Assembly: GCA_963924555.1 (NCBI GenBank)
Contig: OZ004582.1
Coordinates: 5,270,001-5,334,000 of the forward strand
Reading direction: 5' to 3'
Source of the DNA: Crambe crambe
Lineage: Eukaryota; Porifera; Demospongiae; Poecilosclerida; Crambeidae
Length of the DNA: 64,000 nt
Position numbers and translations under genes: made by a program. Within the stretch, counting starts at the first letter, position 1; the number at the start of each line of letters is the position of its first letter. The notes under the pieces are model-generated. The model was not told the DNA's origin and ran no database searches. It worked only from the letters and a program-made list of their open reading frames with translations. Shown in pieces: positions 13,240 to 25,216 of the stretch.

Positions 13240-16200
13240 TTATTGGGTTTGACGTTGATATACTATTTTACTTTTAAAGGATAGTTTCCTGGAAAGTTTT
13301 TGTATTTCGTCTTGTGTTCGTTCAAATAATGCGAAGTCAAGTCTGAGTTCTTTAGTTATGGTAAAAATTGCGCAGTATATCTGATATAGCTTAGAAATAT
13401 CTAGACTCTGAATATCTTCAGAGCAGAAGTTTTTTCTTTCCTCTTCCAGTAAATAATGTATAATGCTGCTTACTAACAAAAATTCCATGTTGCTGAATCC
13501 ACCAGTTGTGACTGGTTCTCCCATATCTCTCATGAATGTTAAAGATTTCTTCCCTTTGAGTGGAATAGATTGGCCTTGATGTGGTTCCCGTTTACGTTTC
13601 TGGCCTACTTTTGGGGGCTCATTCTTTGGCTTTATTCCAAAAGGGTTAGTACAATTTTTACATTTGCACACTTCTAGACAAGCCAGTTTTTCATTGTAGC
13701 AAGGGCAGCGGCAAGTATATTGAGTGATATCGAAGGAGCATGGCATCCCCTTCACTGATTTCCTGCCACAGTTACAACCTTTAGATTGCTGTTTTTTACT
13801 GCTACATTGAGTCTCCTCTGTTGGAGTAGTACTTTCTTGCACGATCGTATCTGTTTGAACTGCAGGCACAGCAGCACTGTAATGCCCACTTCCAAACTGA
13901 TTGTATGCTAGAAATATTGGATCCATGTTCAATGTTGGAGAATGAGTAGGATGTTGAATAACCACAGGCATATTCTTCACAGATGTAAACACCACAATAG
14001 GAGCCTTCAATATGTTACTAATTGCAGCTATTACAAGGTCTCCAACATTTGATGCAAATTCACCACTATGGAGAAAATCACTGGCTTGTTCTTGTAGTTG
14101 GTTGCCAGTCATAAATTCCTTGTATTCATTAGAATACTCACCAAGCCATTCTGCTACAATCAAACTTCTCAATGTGGTAATTATCATATCAAATGGATTC
14201 TTGATATCAATTCCACAGCACTGTTGTAAAAATTTTCCTAGAATCATATTTCCATTGTTAACCTGGTACTTCATATTGTGTATAATTGAATATAACAGAC
14301 AGTTACCATCTTTAGGGGCTGAACTTTTAGAAAATTTCCAAGACTTAAGCACTTGATCAAGCCTTTCTTCGTGTTCCTGAAGTTCCTTATCACAAGTGGT
14401 TGACAATTCCATAGTGATGGGATCAAACAAGGAATTCAATGAAGTTGCCATAAAGGGAAAATGTAGTACATCAATAAAAGCTGTTTCACTCACTTTATTT
14501 ACTGCCACAGAAGTAAAGTACCATGCTAAACTCTTCATCAGGATACCTTTCATATCAGGTATCGATACCAGTAGTTCAGTATGAGATAAATCCAGATCAT
14601 CCTCATCACTAGTCAATTCCACATTACAAGATTGGTTGTCATCATTATCAATGCTAGTTTGTAAATTTTCCTTGGCATTTTCAATAGATATACCATTTAT
14701 TCGCTCATATGCCTCGTGAAAGGTGCACGAACTGATGGTCAGAATATTCGGTACAGAAGTGGATGGCATTGGACTATCTTTGAATCGGAGCCCAAATTTT
14801 TCTGGTGTGATTGCAGTTTCAGCATGCAAAAGTTGGTAAAATTCGATAGAGTTTTGCAATCTCTGCTCTACCCTTGATGCCATTTTCACATTGTGCCTGA
14901 AGAAACATTCTGTAAATAGACCATATGCCAACTCAACTCCATACCTGGAAGCAGACATTATGTTATTCAAGTTCTTGTGTAATTCCTCATTTCTGTTGGT
15001 TCCACGTCCTGGTTTAATCCCTGACAGGCATCCTTTTTTCATGTGTACTCGAATATTTTCTATTTCTTTTAATGCTGACTCATTCATTACTGGTTGCTTA
15101 TTATATTCTGCATCTTTCCATTGTTCCTTAAACTTGTCCAAATTTGATTCCAAAATCTCGGGGGCGGGTGTTATTAGTTTACGATCCTTTCCAAGATCAG
15201 AAGGATCCCTAAAGACTAGCCTCCAGTCATCCATGAAAACTTTCCTCAAAGGATGTTTCTTAGAGACCTTTTCTCCGACCCTTTTAATAGCATGGAAAAG
15301 ATCCAACTTTACTTTTAAATCAAATCCAAATACTTCTTGTAATTTTTTTCGCCATGCACAGCAATTATCTACATAAAATTCTGAAACTTTTTTCTTTTGT
15401 GCTTGGAATCGTCTCTGCAATGCTGTAATTGCATCTCTAACCACATCAAACGCTACTCCAGATGTCAACTTCCAAGTTACTACCTGACCAGATGAATTCA
15501 ATATGCAAAATAGGGCACCATACTGTGTAATCCATCTCCTATCACCACTTCTGGAAATTCCAATGTTAGCTGTACAAAATAGAAAAATTGGCTAGTCCCC
15601 CATTGTTGTACAGTGAACCCTCACTGAACACCTACAGATTATCTAAAATACTGTAGTCCTTTCAGCCTTTATCCCTCATATAGCTACAATAGTTATAGCC
15701 TATAGCTAGTTATACACTGGCTGCTATAATTATCTTACTTGCTGATGCAAAAGTATGATCACAGCTTAGCCACGAGTTTTGATCATCAATGGTAGTGTTT
15801 TGCATAACTTTAATGTAGACATCTTCTTTCTCCCAAAAATCTGCCAAAAAGCAGCTTGATATTGAATGGTTTGACGGCAAAGAGGATGAAAACAATTCTA
15901 ACCATTCTTCCAGTGAAGGAAAAGTATCCATTTTACTTCCTTTCGTTGCTACAAATTTCAATTTCTGGCGATGATACCACCATTGAATCCTTTCAAATAG
16001 AACCTCACGTACTTTATGAATGCTCATTCCAAATGAAATAAGTGAGCATATAAGCTGAATGTGTTCCAAGGTAAATCCAGTAATGTGCCATAATTTGAAA
16101 GGCACAAAACAGGTCGGTATTTCTTTCAAAATACCCGGATGATAACCAACAACTTCATGGTTCTTGGAGCATGCATAAACACGGCATACTAGTAAAGTAA

Positions 16201-16576
16201 TGCCATAAACACCATAAATCTTTCTAGGGTCAGATCGTAGACCTCCCATTCCATTTCTCCAACCTCTTGCATGAAGAGGGATATTTGGCACATTTAACAT
16301 TGTGCACTTTGGACACACTACTTTTATCTTTGGAAATTGCTCCAGAGGGGACCATAAAATTATTGGCGGCATCAAATACATCTCAGGTACCACACAAGTT
16401 TCCATTAATAAGGTCCTAGGACAGTTTTCGAATGTCATAATAGCAGGTGCAGCTGGACATTGATCATCAAAATCTTCACATAGTTTAGCAAGATGAGTAC
16501 ACCAAGAAAGTGGAAGTTTAACAGCTGTGGTCCTGGTCACTAAAGTAAACAAAATGAAGAAGTAGCTGCAACCCAT
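13240..16576 (-). CDS. DDE transposase fused to OTU-like protease and CXC cysteine cluster
   Basis: Two exons on the minus strand, 16576-15739 and 15569-13240, join in phase to give 1055 residues. Residues 1-270 hold a zinc-binding CPKC motif and a helical region. A likely catalytic triad is D273 (CDHTFA), D347 (YVDNCC) and E474 (GTNRNEELHKNLN). Residues about 695-850 look like an OTU cysteine protease, with DGNCLLYS (D700, C703) and GSGHYSAAVP (H842). Residues about 878-919 form a CXC/TSO1-like cluster (CNCGRK ... CKCKNC). The C-terminus is basic, then helical. The start ATG at 16576 may be preceded by another exon, because a possible acceptor lies at about 16544. The superfamily is uncertain: Mutator-like and KDZ-like transposases share some features. 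All recognised catalytic residues are present. Confidence 0.78.
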
Positions 16577-16619
16577 GTTCTTTCAAGTCCTGGAGATCGA
16601 GAGCGCAGAGCTTTTTACA

Positions 16620-17400
16620 CATGCGCACAATCATTGCTGATATGCGCGCGGGATATTAGCTGTCCCAATGTATATGTCCTATTGGTGTCCACTGTCCTAT
16701 GTCTCACTAGCCAGTCACTAGTTACTGTCCCAGAGTCTTATGTCCTTCCTCTAGGACTAGATATATCACTGTCACAGAGTCTTATGTCCTTCCTCTGGGA
16801 CTATAGATGTATCACTGTCACAGAGTCTTATATCCTTGATTACTCCAGCACTAAATGTGTCCCAGAGTCTTATGTCCTCCCTCCAGTAGACTAGATGTAT
16901 CACTGTCCCAGAGTCTTGTCCTCCTTCCAGTATTAGATGTCTCACTGTCACAGAGTCTTATGTCCTCCTCCACTACTAGATGTATCACTGTCCCAGAGTC
17001 TTAGCTATGTCCTCCTCCACTACTAGACGTCTCACTGTCCCAGAGTCTTGTCTCCCTCCAGTAAGATGTATCACTGTCCCAGTCTTATGTCCTCCTTCCA
17101 GTATTAGATGTCTCACTGTCACAGTCTTATGTCCTCCTCCACTATAGATGTATCACTGTCCCAGAGTCTTAGCTATGTCCTAATTAGCTACTCCAGTAGC
17201 TACACTAAATGTATTATGTCCTTGATGTATCACTAGCTGTCCCAGAGTCTTATGTCCTCCCTCCAGTACTAGATGTCTCACTGCATGTCCCAGAGTCTTA
17301 TGTCCTCCTCCACTACTACATGTATCACTAGCTACTAGCATACTGTCCCAGAGTCTTATGTCCTCCCTCCAGTACTTTGTCTTTCATCCGGTAAATATCT
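16620..17400. repeat. Right-arm subterminal minisatellite
   Basis: About 14 imperfect units contain CTGTCCCAGAGTCTTATGTCC followed by a CT-rich spacer and AGATGTATCA. Read on the minus strand, the core is GGACATAAGACTCTGGGACAG, related to the left-arm unit (GGGACAGTAAGACAG). The units vary in length, from about 40 to 60 bases, and are more diverged than those on the left. Confidence 0.85.
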
Positions 17401-17478
17401 GTTCCACTGACCAGAGTAAATGCTTTTACCTATTATATCTACAATAATAATTATATAATTATAATGGGTGTAACTGTA

Positions 17479-17526
17479 TTACGTCATTTGGATATACTTC
17501 TACTTGTGCTCAGAGCCGGGACCCCT
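17479..17526 (-). repeat. Right terminal inverted repeat of the 8-kb transposon
   Basis: It is the reverse complement of 9491-9538 at 42 of 48 positions. The sequence outward of 17526 does not match the left flank. Confidence 0.85.
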
Positions 17527-17839
17527 ACCTAATCCCGAGCAAATCGCATTCTCTTTCTTTTAGCTATAGTCACTGATTGTGATCCCTCTGATACCACAGT
17601 GTTTGTAAGAATAGAGTAAGAATTATGCCAATGATACAAAATCCAGCACATTAATTTTTTTAACTGTCTGCCCATCTACAAAATTAATGTAACAACCAAA
17701 TAATATATGGCATTAACAAGCTTCTTCTTCTTCTTTTTTTTTGGAGTAATAGCTGATACTAGGGGGTGGTAGTGATTTGATTAGAGGTTCCACTGTTGAA
17801 ATTAGTGTATCATTAGGACATAAAGTATTATTATTAGAG

Positions 17840-18368
17840 AGGCCAATTTACAGGCTTTCTGCCGTGGTATGGATAAACTGAATGTAACTGTATTACTGCA
17901 GAGGTATCCTGACTTATTCAAGCCACTTCTAGTTGCTACAGAAAACGAGCTTCCTCGGATAAATTCATGGATTTGCTTGAACCCTATGAAGAATCATCAG
18001 ATCAGAGTGATATGAGGAGTTTCTCTCGTTCATTGTTCATATTGGGGGTATGTAGTTCACTAATATTGCTAATTAAAAGATACAGTTACAGGACTTCTCA
18101 AAATGTACTTGTAGTACAACAGCGATAATCTTTTGTTTTTGTATGCAGGTGAACACAATCTTTATTATCTAGCCTTCTGCACTTCATTACTACTGTTCCT
18201 CCAATGGGTCTCAAGTGTCCAATTCAAATTTCGTACAGTATCAAAGCTTTGCCTTCAGTTGCTGCATGTACAAACAAGATTTATCTCCCTCTGAACGTAT
18301 CTAAAGAACATTTCATATCGTCTTTCCAGACAGCTCTTGAGTTTGGTGGTGGCTTTGGGTCCATTTGA
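17840..18368 (+). pseudogene. HECT-type ubiquitin ligase C-lobe relic
   Basis: The segment at 18172-18368 encodes the end of a HECT domain. It has LPSVAACTNKIYLPLN, containing the expected active-site cysteine, then ALEFGGGFGSI and a stop at 18366-18368, matching the usual LPxAxTC...GFG ending. Upstream, 17860-17965 encodes a plausible HECT-region stretch (LLQRYPDLFKPLLVATE), and 17963-18050 continues it in another frame up to a GTATGT donor. The frame change and an in-frame TGA just after the 18148 acceptor suggest decay. The gene converges with the integrase-type relic on the other strand, 96 bases away. HECT proteins transfer ubiquitin from an active-site cysteine; here the gene is probably dead. 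Confidence 0.6.
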
Positions 18369-18464
18369 GCTCAAGTTGACAACAATTATTCAATTATGTC
18401 AATGATTCAATTATGATCAATTATTCAATGATTATTCAAACAATAATTTCAACTGTACATGTAA

Positions 18465-20127
18465 CTAGGATAAATTTGAGACATATTGCTTGACTTGGTC
18501 GTAGATTTCTATACCATAGTTAGAACTGGCTTGAAGTGGATCTACTAAGGACTTCAATTCATTTTCTTGAGTTGAATTAAGGGGTGATATAGTTTGGGGC
18601 ACAATGACTCCTGATGGATCAAAATCTGCTGTTCCATTCATATCTTCACCAAGATCACATACTGGTTCACCATGCGATAATGTACCTGAAGTAAAAAGCT
18701 GAAGTGGTGTCATACAATGCTCAGTTGTGATGGCATGGTTATTCCACCCCAATCTGAAGGCATCAAGTGCTTTAATAATTCTAGGAATATACACAAAATG
18801 GAGACAATAAATATCCTCCTCTGATAATGGATCCAATTTTCCACATTCCTCAAAAAATAGAATAGCTGATAAAACACAGAAAGAACACAACGAAAGGTAT
18901 CTCTCTATAAATGTTCAATACGGACATTATGTACAGAAGATCCAACAATGACCGGGTTACTAACAGCAGAGTGTGTAAGCATGTATTCAGCAACCCGTAT
19001 AAAGATACACAGTATAGTGACCATAGAGAGCATGTTTCCACACTGGCTATTGCACAAGTTTTTTTTCAGTGAAAAATCAGGATTAATAACTGGCTGTGAC
19101 AATATTGTTGTTTTTTGTATGATAATTATATACCTGTACATTTTCACCTCCTCTATCACTTCTTATCCTTTGTGGTAAACCATATTGCTGTACACCACTT
19201 TCAAAGAGCTTTAAAACTGTACTGCTTTTATTATTAGAACTGCAGGATAAAAATGTGATAAGACGAGAGTAACCATCGACACCTCCGTGTACTACCAATC
19301 TCCACCTAATTAGAAAGAAAGAAAAAAAATCAAGTTTGTTGACTCTAAGACTTGCAGGACTGGGGAACACCAGACCAAATTATCCAGTAGGAAATGGATA
19401 GGCATGCATGAATATCAAAATAACACCCACCTCACAAGGTTATGATTACCATCCATGTGCCAGATGAAATTAGGATGGGGTACTCCATATCGTCTTCTTG
19501 ATGTAGGTGCTGCCCACCTCATTGCTGCATGTGCTAACTGGATCCACTTCACTTTTTGCACTGTTGAATTCTTGGTATGGAAACATGAATTCCACGAGAG
19601 CGCAGGATACCCCGCATCATGTTGTAACCTATTTCTGGCATCTCCCTCTTTATAGCTATGATTAATTTTGTTCACGTAGATCCTGATCTGAAATGTGTGT
19701 GAAGCTATACTCATTACCTATCATTCCATATTCCGTTCTTATACTGTACAGAGTTCGACGACAGATACCAAAGAGTTCTGCAATCTGGCTCCAACTAAAT
19801 CTGATCTCTCTCAAAAATTCAATCTTTTCCTGTTCAATTACTACTCTTGGTTGACCTCTTCCTGCATCATGCTTCACTCTGGGTGCTTCAAAAGGATTTC
19901 GCATTTCATGAATTCCTGCTTCTATGCCGATTTTTTATCTCTTCCATATCTCCAAGTAGGCTAGATACCATGATTAAAGTGTCCATAAGTTCTTGATCAC
20001 CGTCTTCTAGCAGTGTACCTTTAATTGCATATAATACATGAATATTGCTGTTTATGCTCACGAGCACAGACTCTGCCATATTGGAGGTAGCTTCTGCTTC
20101 TCTTTCACCGACATTAAAAGATAGCAA
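18465..20127 (-). pseudogene. Integrase-core (IS481/rve-type) eukaryotic transposase relic
   Basis: Read from right to left it shows, in order: an acidic N-terminal segment (20127-19920); a helix-turn-helix region (RFSWSQIAELFGICRRTLY, about 19830-19760); WHMDGNHNL with the first catalytic Asp (about 19455); [21 protein letters not shown] with the second Asp (about 19165-19145); and SVHNVRIEHL with the probable Glu (about 18935-18905). The C-terminus ends at 18465. Introns are visible, for example a donor at about 19439 and an acceptor at about 19305. It is broken by a one-base frame change in the A-run near 19935 and by a TAG where a conserved Trp codon is expected (about 18903). A second, more decayed copy of the family lies at 38716-39771. 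Confidence 0.7.
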
Positions 20128-21026
20128 GATTAACTATCCCACTCCATCATATCATTGCATCTGGCATAAACGACCCTTTACCTCCCATGGGGGGTACCAT
20201 GTATATGTTGTAAGGGCCGGTCGATCCCTAGCCAGACTAGCGCGCGCGAGCCTTTTCACATCGGCTCTAGCTCTATCGACACAGCCATTGAATTCGCGAA
20301 GGACAGAAAAATTTATTGAGAATACAGAGAAGATATTTCACATCGACAGAAAATATCTATCGATCGGTTTGAGAATACGGATAGTGGATGTACTGAGTTT
20401 CTGGATTATTTTTTGCCCATAATTTGCGCCATACTGAGGAAGTAGAGAGTCTCATCGCAAGGCAGGAGCTTGTTTTACTTGATAAATATGTTTATGCTGA
20501 AGAATGATTTAGCTAGCATGCAGTAAGCTACTTTTATACTCTTTTCTAAAATCTGATGTAAAACCTAGCTTTAGTTGCATCAGATCGATCAAGACGATCA
20601 TCGGGGTCAGGTGATTGTTTTGCAGTCCAGCCCCGCCTAGCGCCTATGATTTCGAAGCTAGCCCCTCCCCCCCCTTTTTTTTTTTTTGCGTGTAATGAAA
20701 TTCTCATGTAAGACAATACAGTGTAGGAGATAAAACAGTGTAGAAGATGGATAAAACAGTGTAGAGGATTAAAAAACAAAAGTGAAAAAAGGGTCAACAA
20801 TTCATGTGTTCAGTCTGTAGGATGCAAGGTCAACAGTTTTCTGGGTTATTACGCATGCGCAGAAGTACCCAGAGATAAATAAAGGCAATTATAAACATGA
20901 CCACGCCCCCTTGACCTCGATACGAATCAGGCCTTCCTATTTAATATAAGTCCAACTAGAGCGTCCGACACGAGTAGACTGCAATTACAACCAGACATAT
21001 AAGCAGAACTAAAATGCTTTCATCTG
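20128..21026. other. Intergenic region without recognisable genes
   Basis: I see no supported gene. There is a GC-rich patch (GCGCGCGAG) near 20240 and a C-run followed by a T-run at about 20664-20688. A tract near 20730-20770 repeats AAAACAGTGTAG(A/G)(A/G)GAT. The region may contain the undefined right flank of the HECT/integrase element. Confidence 0.4.
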
Positions 21027-21326
21027 GGTGTATACAATCGGTGGACTGGACTACTGGACTGGACTACTGGACTGCCCTTTCACCTGGCACCTGTGAAATG
21101 TAGCTGCATACACTAGTAATTTGTCTACCACTAGAAGTGTATATCATCCAACTTAATTGACACTTGCACAAAAAATGGTAAGGCCATAGAATCTACTAGG
21201 AAGGTATATGTTTGCTGCTTGTAATAACTAGCATAAAATAAAAGAAATTTTTAGTCAAGCTCTACCCTCCCCTCCATTCCACTTCCCTCCCTCCAGTCCA
21301 GTGGTCCAGTCAGACACCCAGATACA

Positions 21327-21331
21327 GGTGG
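21327..21331 (+). repeat. Target-site duplication GGTGG, left copy
   Basis: The five bases GGTGG abut the left LTR and are repeated at 26515-26519 after the right LTR. A 5-bp duplication is usual for copia-type integrases. Confidence 0.88.
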
Positions 21332-21476
21332 TGTTATAATTCAATATCTCAACTCAAGAAAGAAAGCAGCACAAATCAGAGCACATGGTATAATCTAAGC
21401 ATGTGACTAAAAAAGAAAGTTCTAGAGTATTACATAAAATTAATAGCCAATTATAAAGTTCAGTCAATTCATAACA
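21332..21476 (-). repeat. 3' LTR of the copia element
   Basis: This 145-bp repeat starts TGTTATAATTC and ends TCATAACA. It matches 26363-26514 almost throughout; the other copy has a small extra stretch, TTACATAACA. Confidence 0.92.
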
Positions 21477-21515
21477 CTCCCACTTAATTGGCAGGTTGTG
21501 TAAGTATAGGTGTAC

Positions 21516-24500
21516 TCATGCCCATAGCCAATCAAATTGTCCCCTTGATAAAGGCTTCGTCAACAGATCAGCAATTATCTCACTTGATGGGCAGTAACAC
21601 AGTTCTTCCTGTACAACTTCACGAATGTAATGATACCGAATGTCAATATGCTTTATCCTGGCATTAGCAATAGGGTTTTTTGCGATGGCAATGGCACCCT
21701 GATTATCTTCCATTATCAATGTAGGCTCTGGCAATGCACCAACATCAGTAAGCAATCTTCTAATCCAAACTGCTTCCTGGGTGGCAGAACTCAGTGCAAT
21801 ATATTCTGCTTCAGATGTAGATAACGAGACAATTGCTTGTTTCTTGCTCATCCAACTTATTGCTCCTCCTGCCATTAAGCACTGCCAGATCAACTGAATA
21901 TCGAAAAATTCGCTTTACAGCTGTCAAATGAGCTTCTGTTGGCTTCGGGTTGAATTTTGATACTACTCCCACTGCTTGAGAGATGTCTGGTCGAGTTGCA
22001 ATGGCAGCATACATTAAACTTCCAACTGCTGACTGGTAAGTGATCTGATCTACATCTTTGCTAAAGCCATCATCTTTCTCAAGTTTGACACTTAGATCAA
22101 CTGGGGTTGAAACAGTTTTGGCTTCTGTCATTCCATGTTTTTTGAGCATATTCTGGATGTACTGCCTCTGATAAATCCACAGACACTTCTGAGTTTCATC
22201 ATGTTCAATGCTAACTCCAAGGCAATAGTGGAGCTTTCCCATCTTTCATTTTGAAATGAATAACTAGACTTTCCTTCAATTCTTGCATCTGTTTGGTGGT
22301 TTTTGTAATCAAGATTAGATCATCAACATATACTGCAACTATAGCCACTGTATCAGCAGTTTGAATGTACACACAAGGGTCAGCTCCACTTTGTGCAAAT
22401 CCAATGGAATTCATGTACTCCTGAAGTGCTCTGTACCAGCAGCGTGGCGACTGCTTCAGTCCATACAGTGATTTCTTTAATCTGCAAACAAGATGCTTCT
22501 TTCCAGGTTTAATGTAACCATCAGGTTGCTGCATATAGATCTCTTCATCCAATTCACCATGCAAGAATGCCGTCACTACATCCATCTGATGAATTTGCAT
22601 TTCATTCTGAACTGCAAAAGACAGAAGTGTTCGTATTGAAGAGAATCGTACCACGGGTGAGAATGTCTCATCATATATAATCGAGACTGTATTTTTGGGT
22701 TGGCAACAAGGCGTCCCTTAAATCGCCATCACTTCCATGTTTAACTTTTGCACCCGATTGGCTTTCGTCCACTGGGCAGTTCAACGAGATCCCATGTTTC
22801 ATTTTCCATAGATATTCTGAGTCCACTGCTGTCTTCCACTCGTTGGAATAATCACTTGACAGAGCTTCTGCTATGGTTTGTGGTTCAACAATTTGACACA
22901 CATTGTATGCAGCATGATAGACATACTCATCTATTCCAAATCTGACAGGCAGCTGTCTGTCGTTCTGAACGTCTTGGTTCCTCCTCTTGTTCACTTGGCT
23001 CGACTAATGATGAATTTGATTCGATAGGCTCCACTTGTATAACTTCCTTTGGTACAAGTACTTCTGCCAGATTTGGGTTGAAGTTGGATTCATTAAACAC
23101 TACATCTTGTTGTGTGACTACTTTTTGACCTATAGGCAATATCCTTTTGATACTTTGCTGTAACCCACAAAGCGCAGCTTTTTGGCCTTTTTATCCAATT
23201 TCTGTCGTTCTGCATCTGGTATATGAGCATATCCCACACAGCCGAACACCCTGAGATGACTGAGGTTTGACTTTCATCCATACCACCTTTCGTATGGTGT
23301 CTTTTCGGTTTTAATCGCCGTTGTAGGAGTACGATTCCTGCTGTGGCTACTGTTTCTCCCAGGGAGTCCAGCATGAGCCATCATGGCTCGAGCAGATTCC
23401 ATCAATGTTCGGTTCATCCTTTCTGCTATTCCATTTTGTTCAGGTGTATGTGGAACAGTCCGCTCATGACGTATCCTATTCATTTGCAGATACTCCATGA
23501 AATCTTTGTACAAATATTCACCACCATTATCAGTACGCAGTGCTCCAATTCTCCTGCTACTCCCACTTGTGGTATCTGTCTCAAATTCCTTAAATTTCTT
23601 CAATACTTCAGACTTTTGCTTCATGAAATAAACTGCACCACAGCGTGAATAGTCATCAATAAATGTCACAAAATACTTACAGCCACCGATAATCGATTCC
23701 GTTTGTAAAGGCCCACACACGTCACTGTGCACCAACTCCAATCTTCTGGTTGAACGAATTTCACCCACTGATTTAAATGACTTTCGATGCAGTTTGCCTT
23801 CTATGCACCCTTCACAAAAAGATTATTCTCCTTTCTCTGGAAATTTAATACCAGTTACCATCAGTCGCTGCCCATTTAAATGGCCCAAGGTCCACGTCAT
23901 TCCCCTGCTCTGAAGTTATAGATGCTTGTTTAATGGCGACAGGTTCACAGTCGAGATGATACAGCTTGTCAATCAGTGAACCCATACCCTTTAATTTTCC
24001 AGTTTGATTTCAGATCCAACATTTCGAGTCACCAAACTTCACTGTGTGACCTTTAGCAGCAGCTGCCCTTACCGAGAACAAGCTTTGGTACGTAGAGCAC
24101 ACGCTGTAACGTTGAATCTTTGGGGGGGCTCACGTTAAATAACATCTTGACATTTATATCTCCAAACCCTATAGCCTCCACTGTTTTGCCATCACTCAGT
24201 CCAACTATTTCTGGTTTCTCAAATTCATGATAATTCAATAGAAGCTCCTTCTCTCGTGTCATGTGACTTGATGCTCTGGAGTCAACCAACCATTTTCCCA
24301 TTGATGAGAATCGGATTGGGCCAACTGACGCTGAAAATACTTCATCACTGTCAGAGTCTAAACATGTTTCTTCAGCAGTCTTAGCCCTGTGAACTGAAGG
24401 TCCTGGACTGTGAAAATGCTTTCTTCTGGGACAGTCACGACGAAAGTGTCCGGATTCACCACAAGCATAACATTTCAGTTGCCTTCGAGGTTTGGTTCTC

Positions 24501-25140
24501 TCCTGTGCTCCCATGAGAGCTGAATCTGGTTAGCTATTAGAGAGTGAATCATTTGAGTGTCCAAACTGGCCATGTTGCTTTAGCTCTTCATGAACAAGAG
24601 CTTACTGGACATAGCTTAGCTTTACATCATCAGCACGAGCTTCCAGGGCAGTCACCAGAGTGGAGTAACTCGGTGGCAAACTACCCAATAACGTTACCAC
24701 TTGATCCTCTTCGGAAATAGGAGCACCAATTGCTGCAAGCCTGTCAGTGATTTCCTTCATATGTTTCAAATTGACGTGTCCTCCTTCATCTCGGTTCGAA
24801 AGTATTTCTTTTTCAAAAACCGTTTGTTCGCCAAAATTTCAGATTCAAAATGACTACGTAAAGAGTCCCATGCTTCCTTCGGCCCTATAAATGAAGTAAC
24901 CAGATATAGTTGGGAGGTACTAATAGTCATTAGCTACAAGGGTGGAAAATGCTTTCTGTGCTTTCTGTCGAAACTCAGCCTGTACCAGTTCACTTGCATC
25001 ATCTGGTAGTCAATCTGAACCGTCTATGTGTCCCCAAAGTCCCTTTGCTAAAAGCAGGTGCTTCATTTGAAACTTCTATGTAGTCCAATTAGAGCCATCT
25101 AGTTTGTCAATCAACCATTTTTCATCCATTGATCCAGCCA
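21516..25140 (-). pseudogene. copia gag-pol relic
   Basis: From right to left: gag-like sequence with several stops (25140-24520), and a zinc knuckle CYACGESGHFRRDC (about 24480-24435). Next is a protease region in which the usual DSGA reads DSRA (about 24285). The integrase has its DDE core (HSDVCG, RTDNGGEY, PEQNGIAERMN; 23768-23390). Reverse transcriptase has the YVDD catalytic motif at 22319-22330, and RNase H has STSEAEY and EDNQGA (21893-21516). The final stop lies 39 bases from the 3' LTR, as expected. At least five frame breaks separate these blocks, so no polyprotein can be made. Confidence 0.9.
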
Positions 25141-25216
25141 TCTTCCAGTAGCAACTTAGTTCAACTAACAAACTAGCTAGCTAGCTGCAGTAGCTCAATG
25201 AAACTCACGTCAATTC

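Larger units (their letters stand above)
9491..17526. mobile_element. 8.0-kb DNA transposon with two convergent genes
   Basis: The ends are 48-bp inverted repeats at 9491-9538 and 17479-17526, with 42 of 48 bases matching. The outer motif is AGGGACCCCGG on the left and AGGGGTCCCGG on the right arm read inward. Inside each end lies a minisatellite arm: 53-bp units on the left (about 9790-10700) and units of roughly 45-50 bp on the right (about 16680-17380). The two share a core (GGACA plus AAGAC) in opposite orientation. Between them are a plus-strand DUF3987-type ATPase gene and a minus-strand DDE transposase gene, convergent with a 131-base gap. No clean target-site duplication was found, so the exact outer ends may be off by a few bases. 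Both reading frames look intact, suggesting recent activity. Confidence 0.8.

Noticed and set aside
14012-15376. Plus-strand frames of 114 and 161 codons opposite the transposase
   Set aside because: Shadows of the long minus-strand coding exon; low-quality composition.
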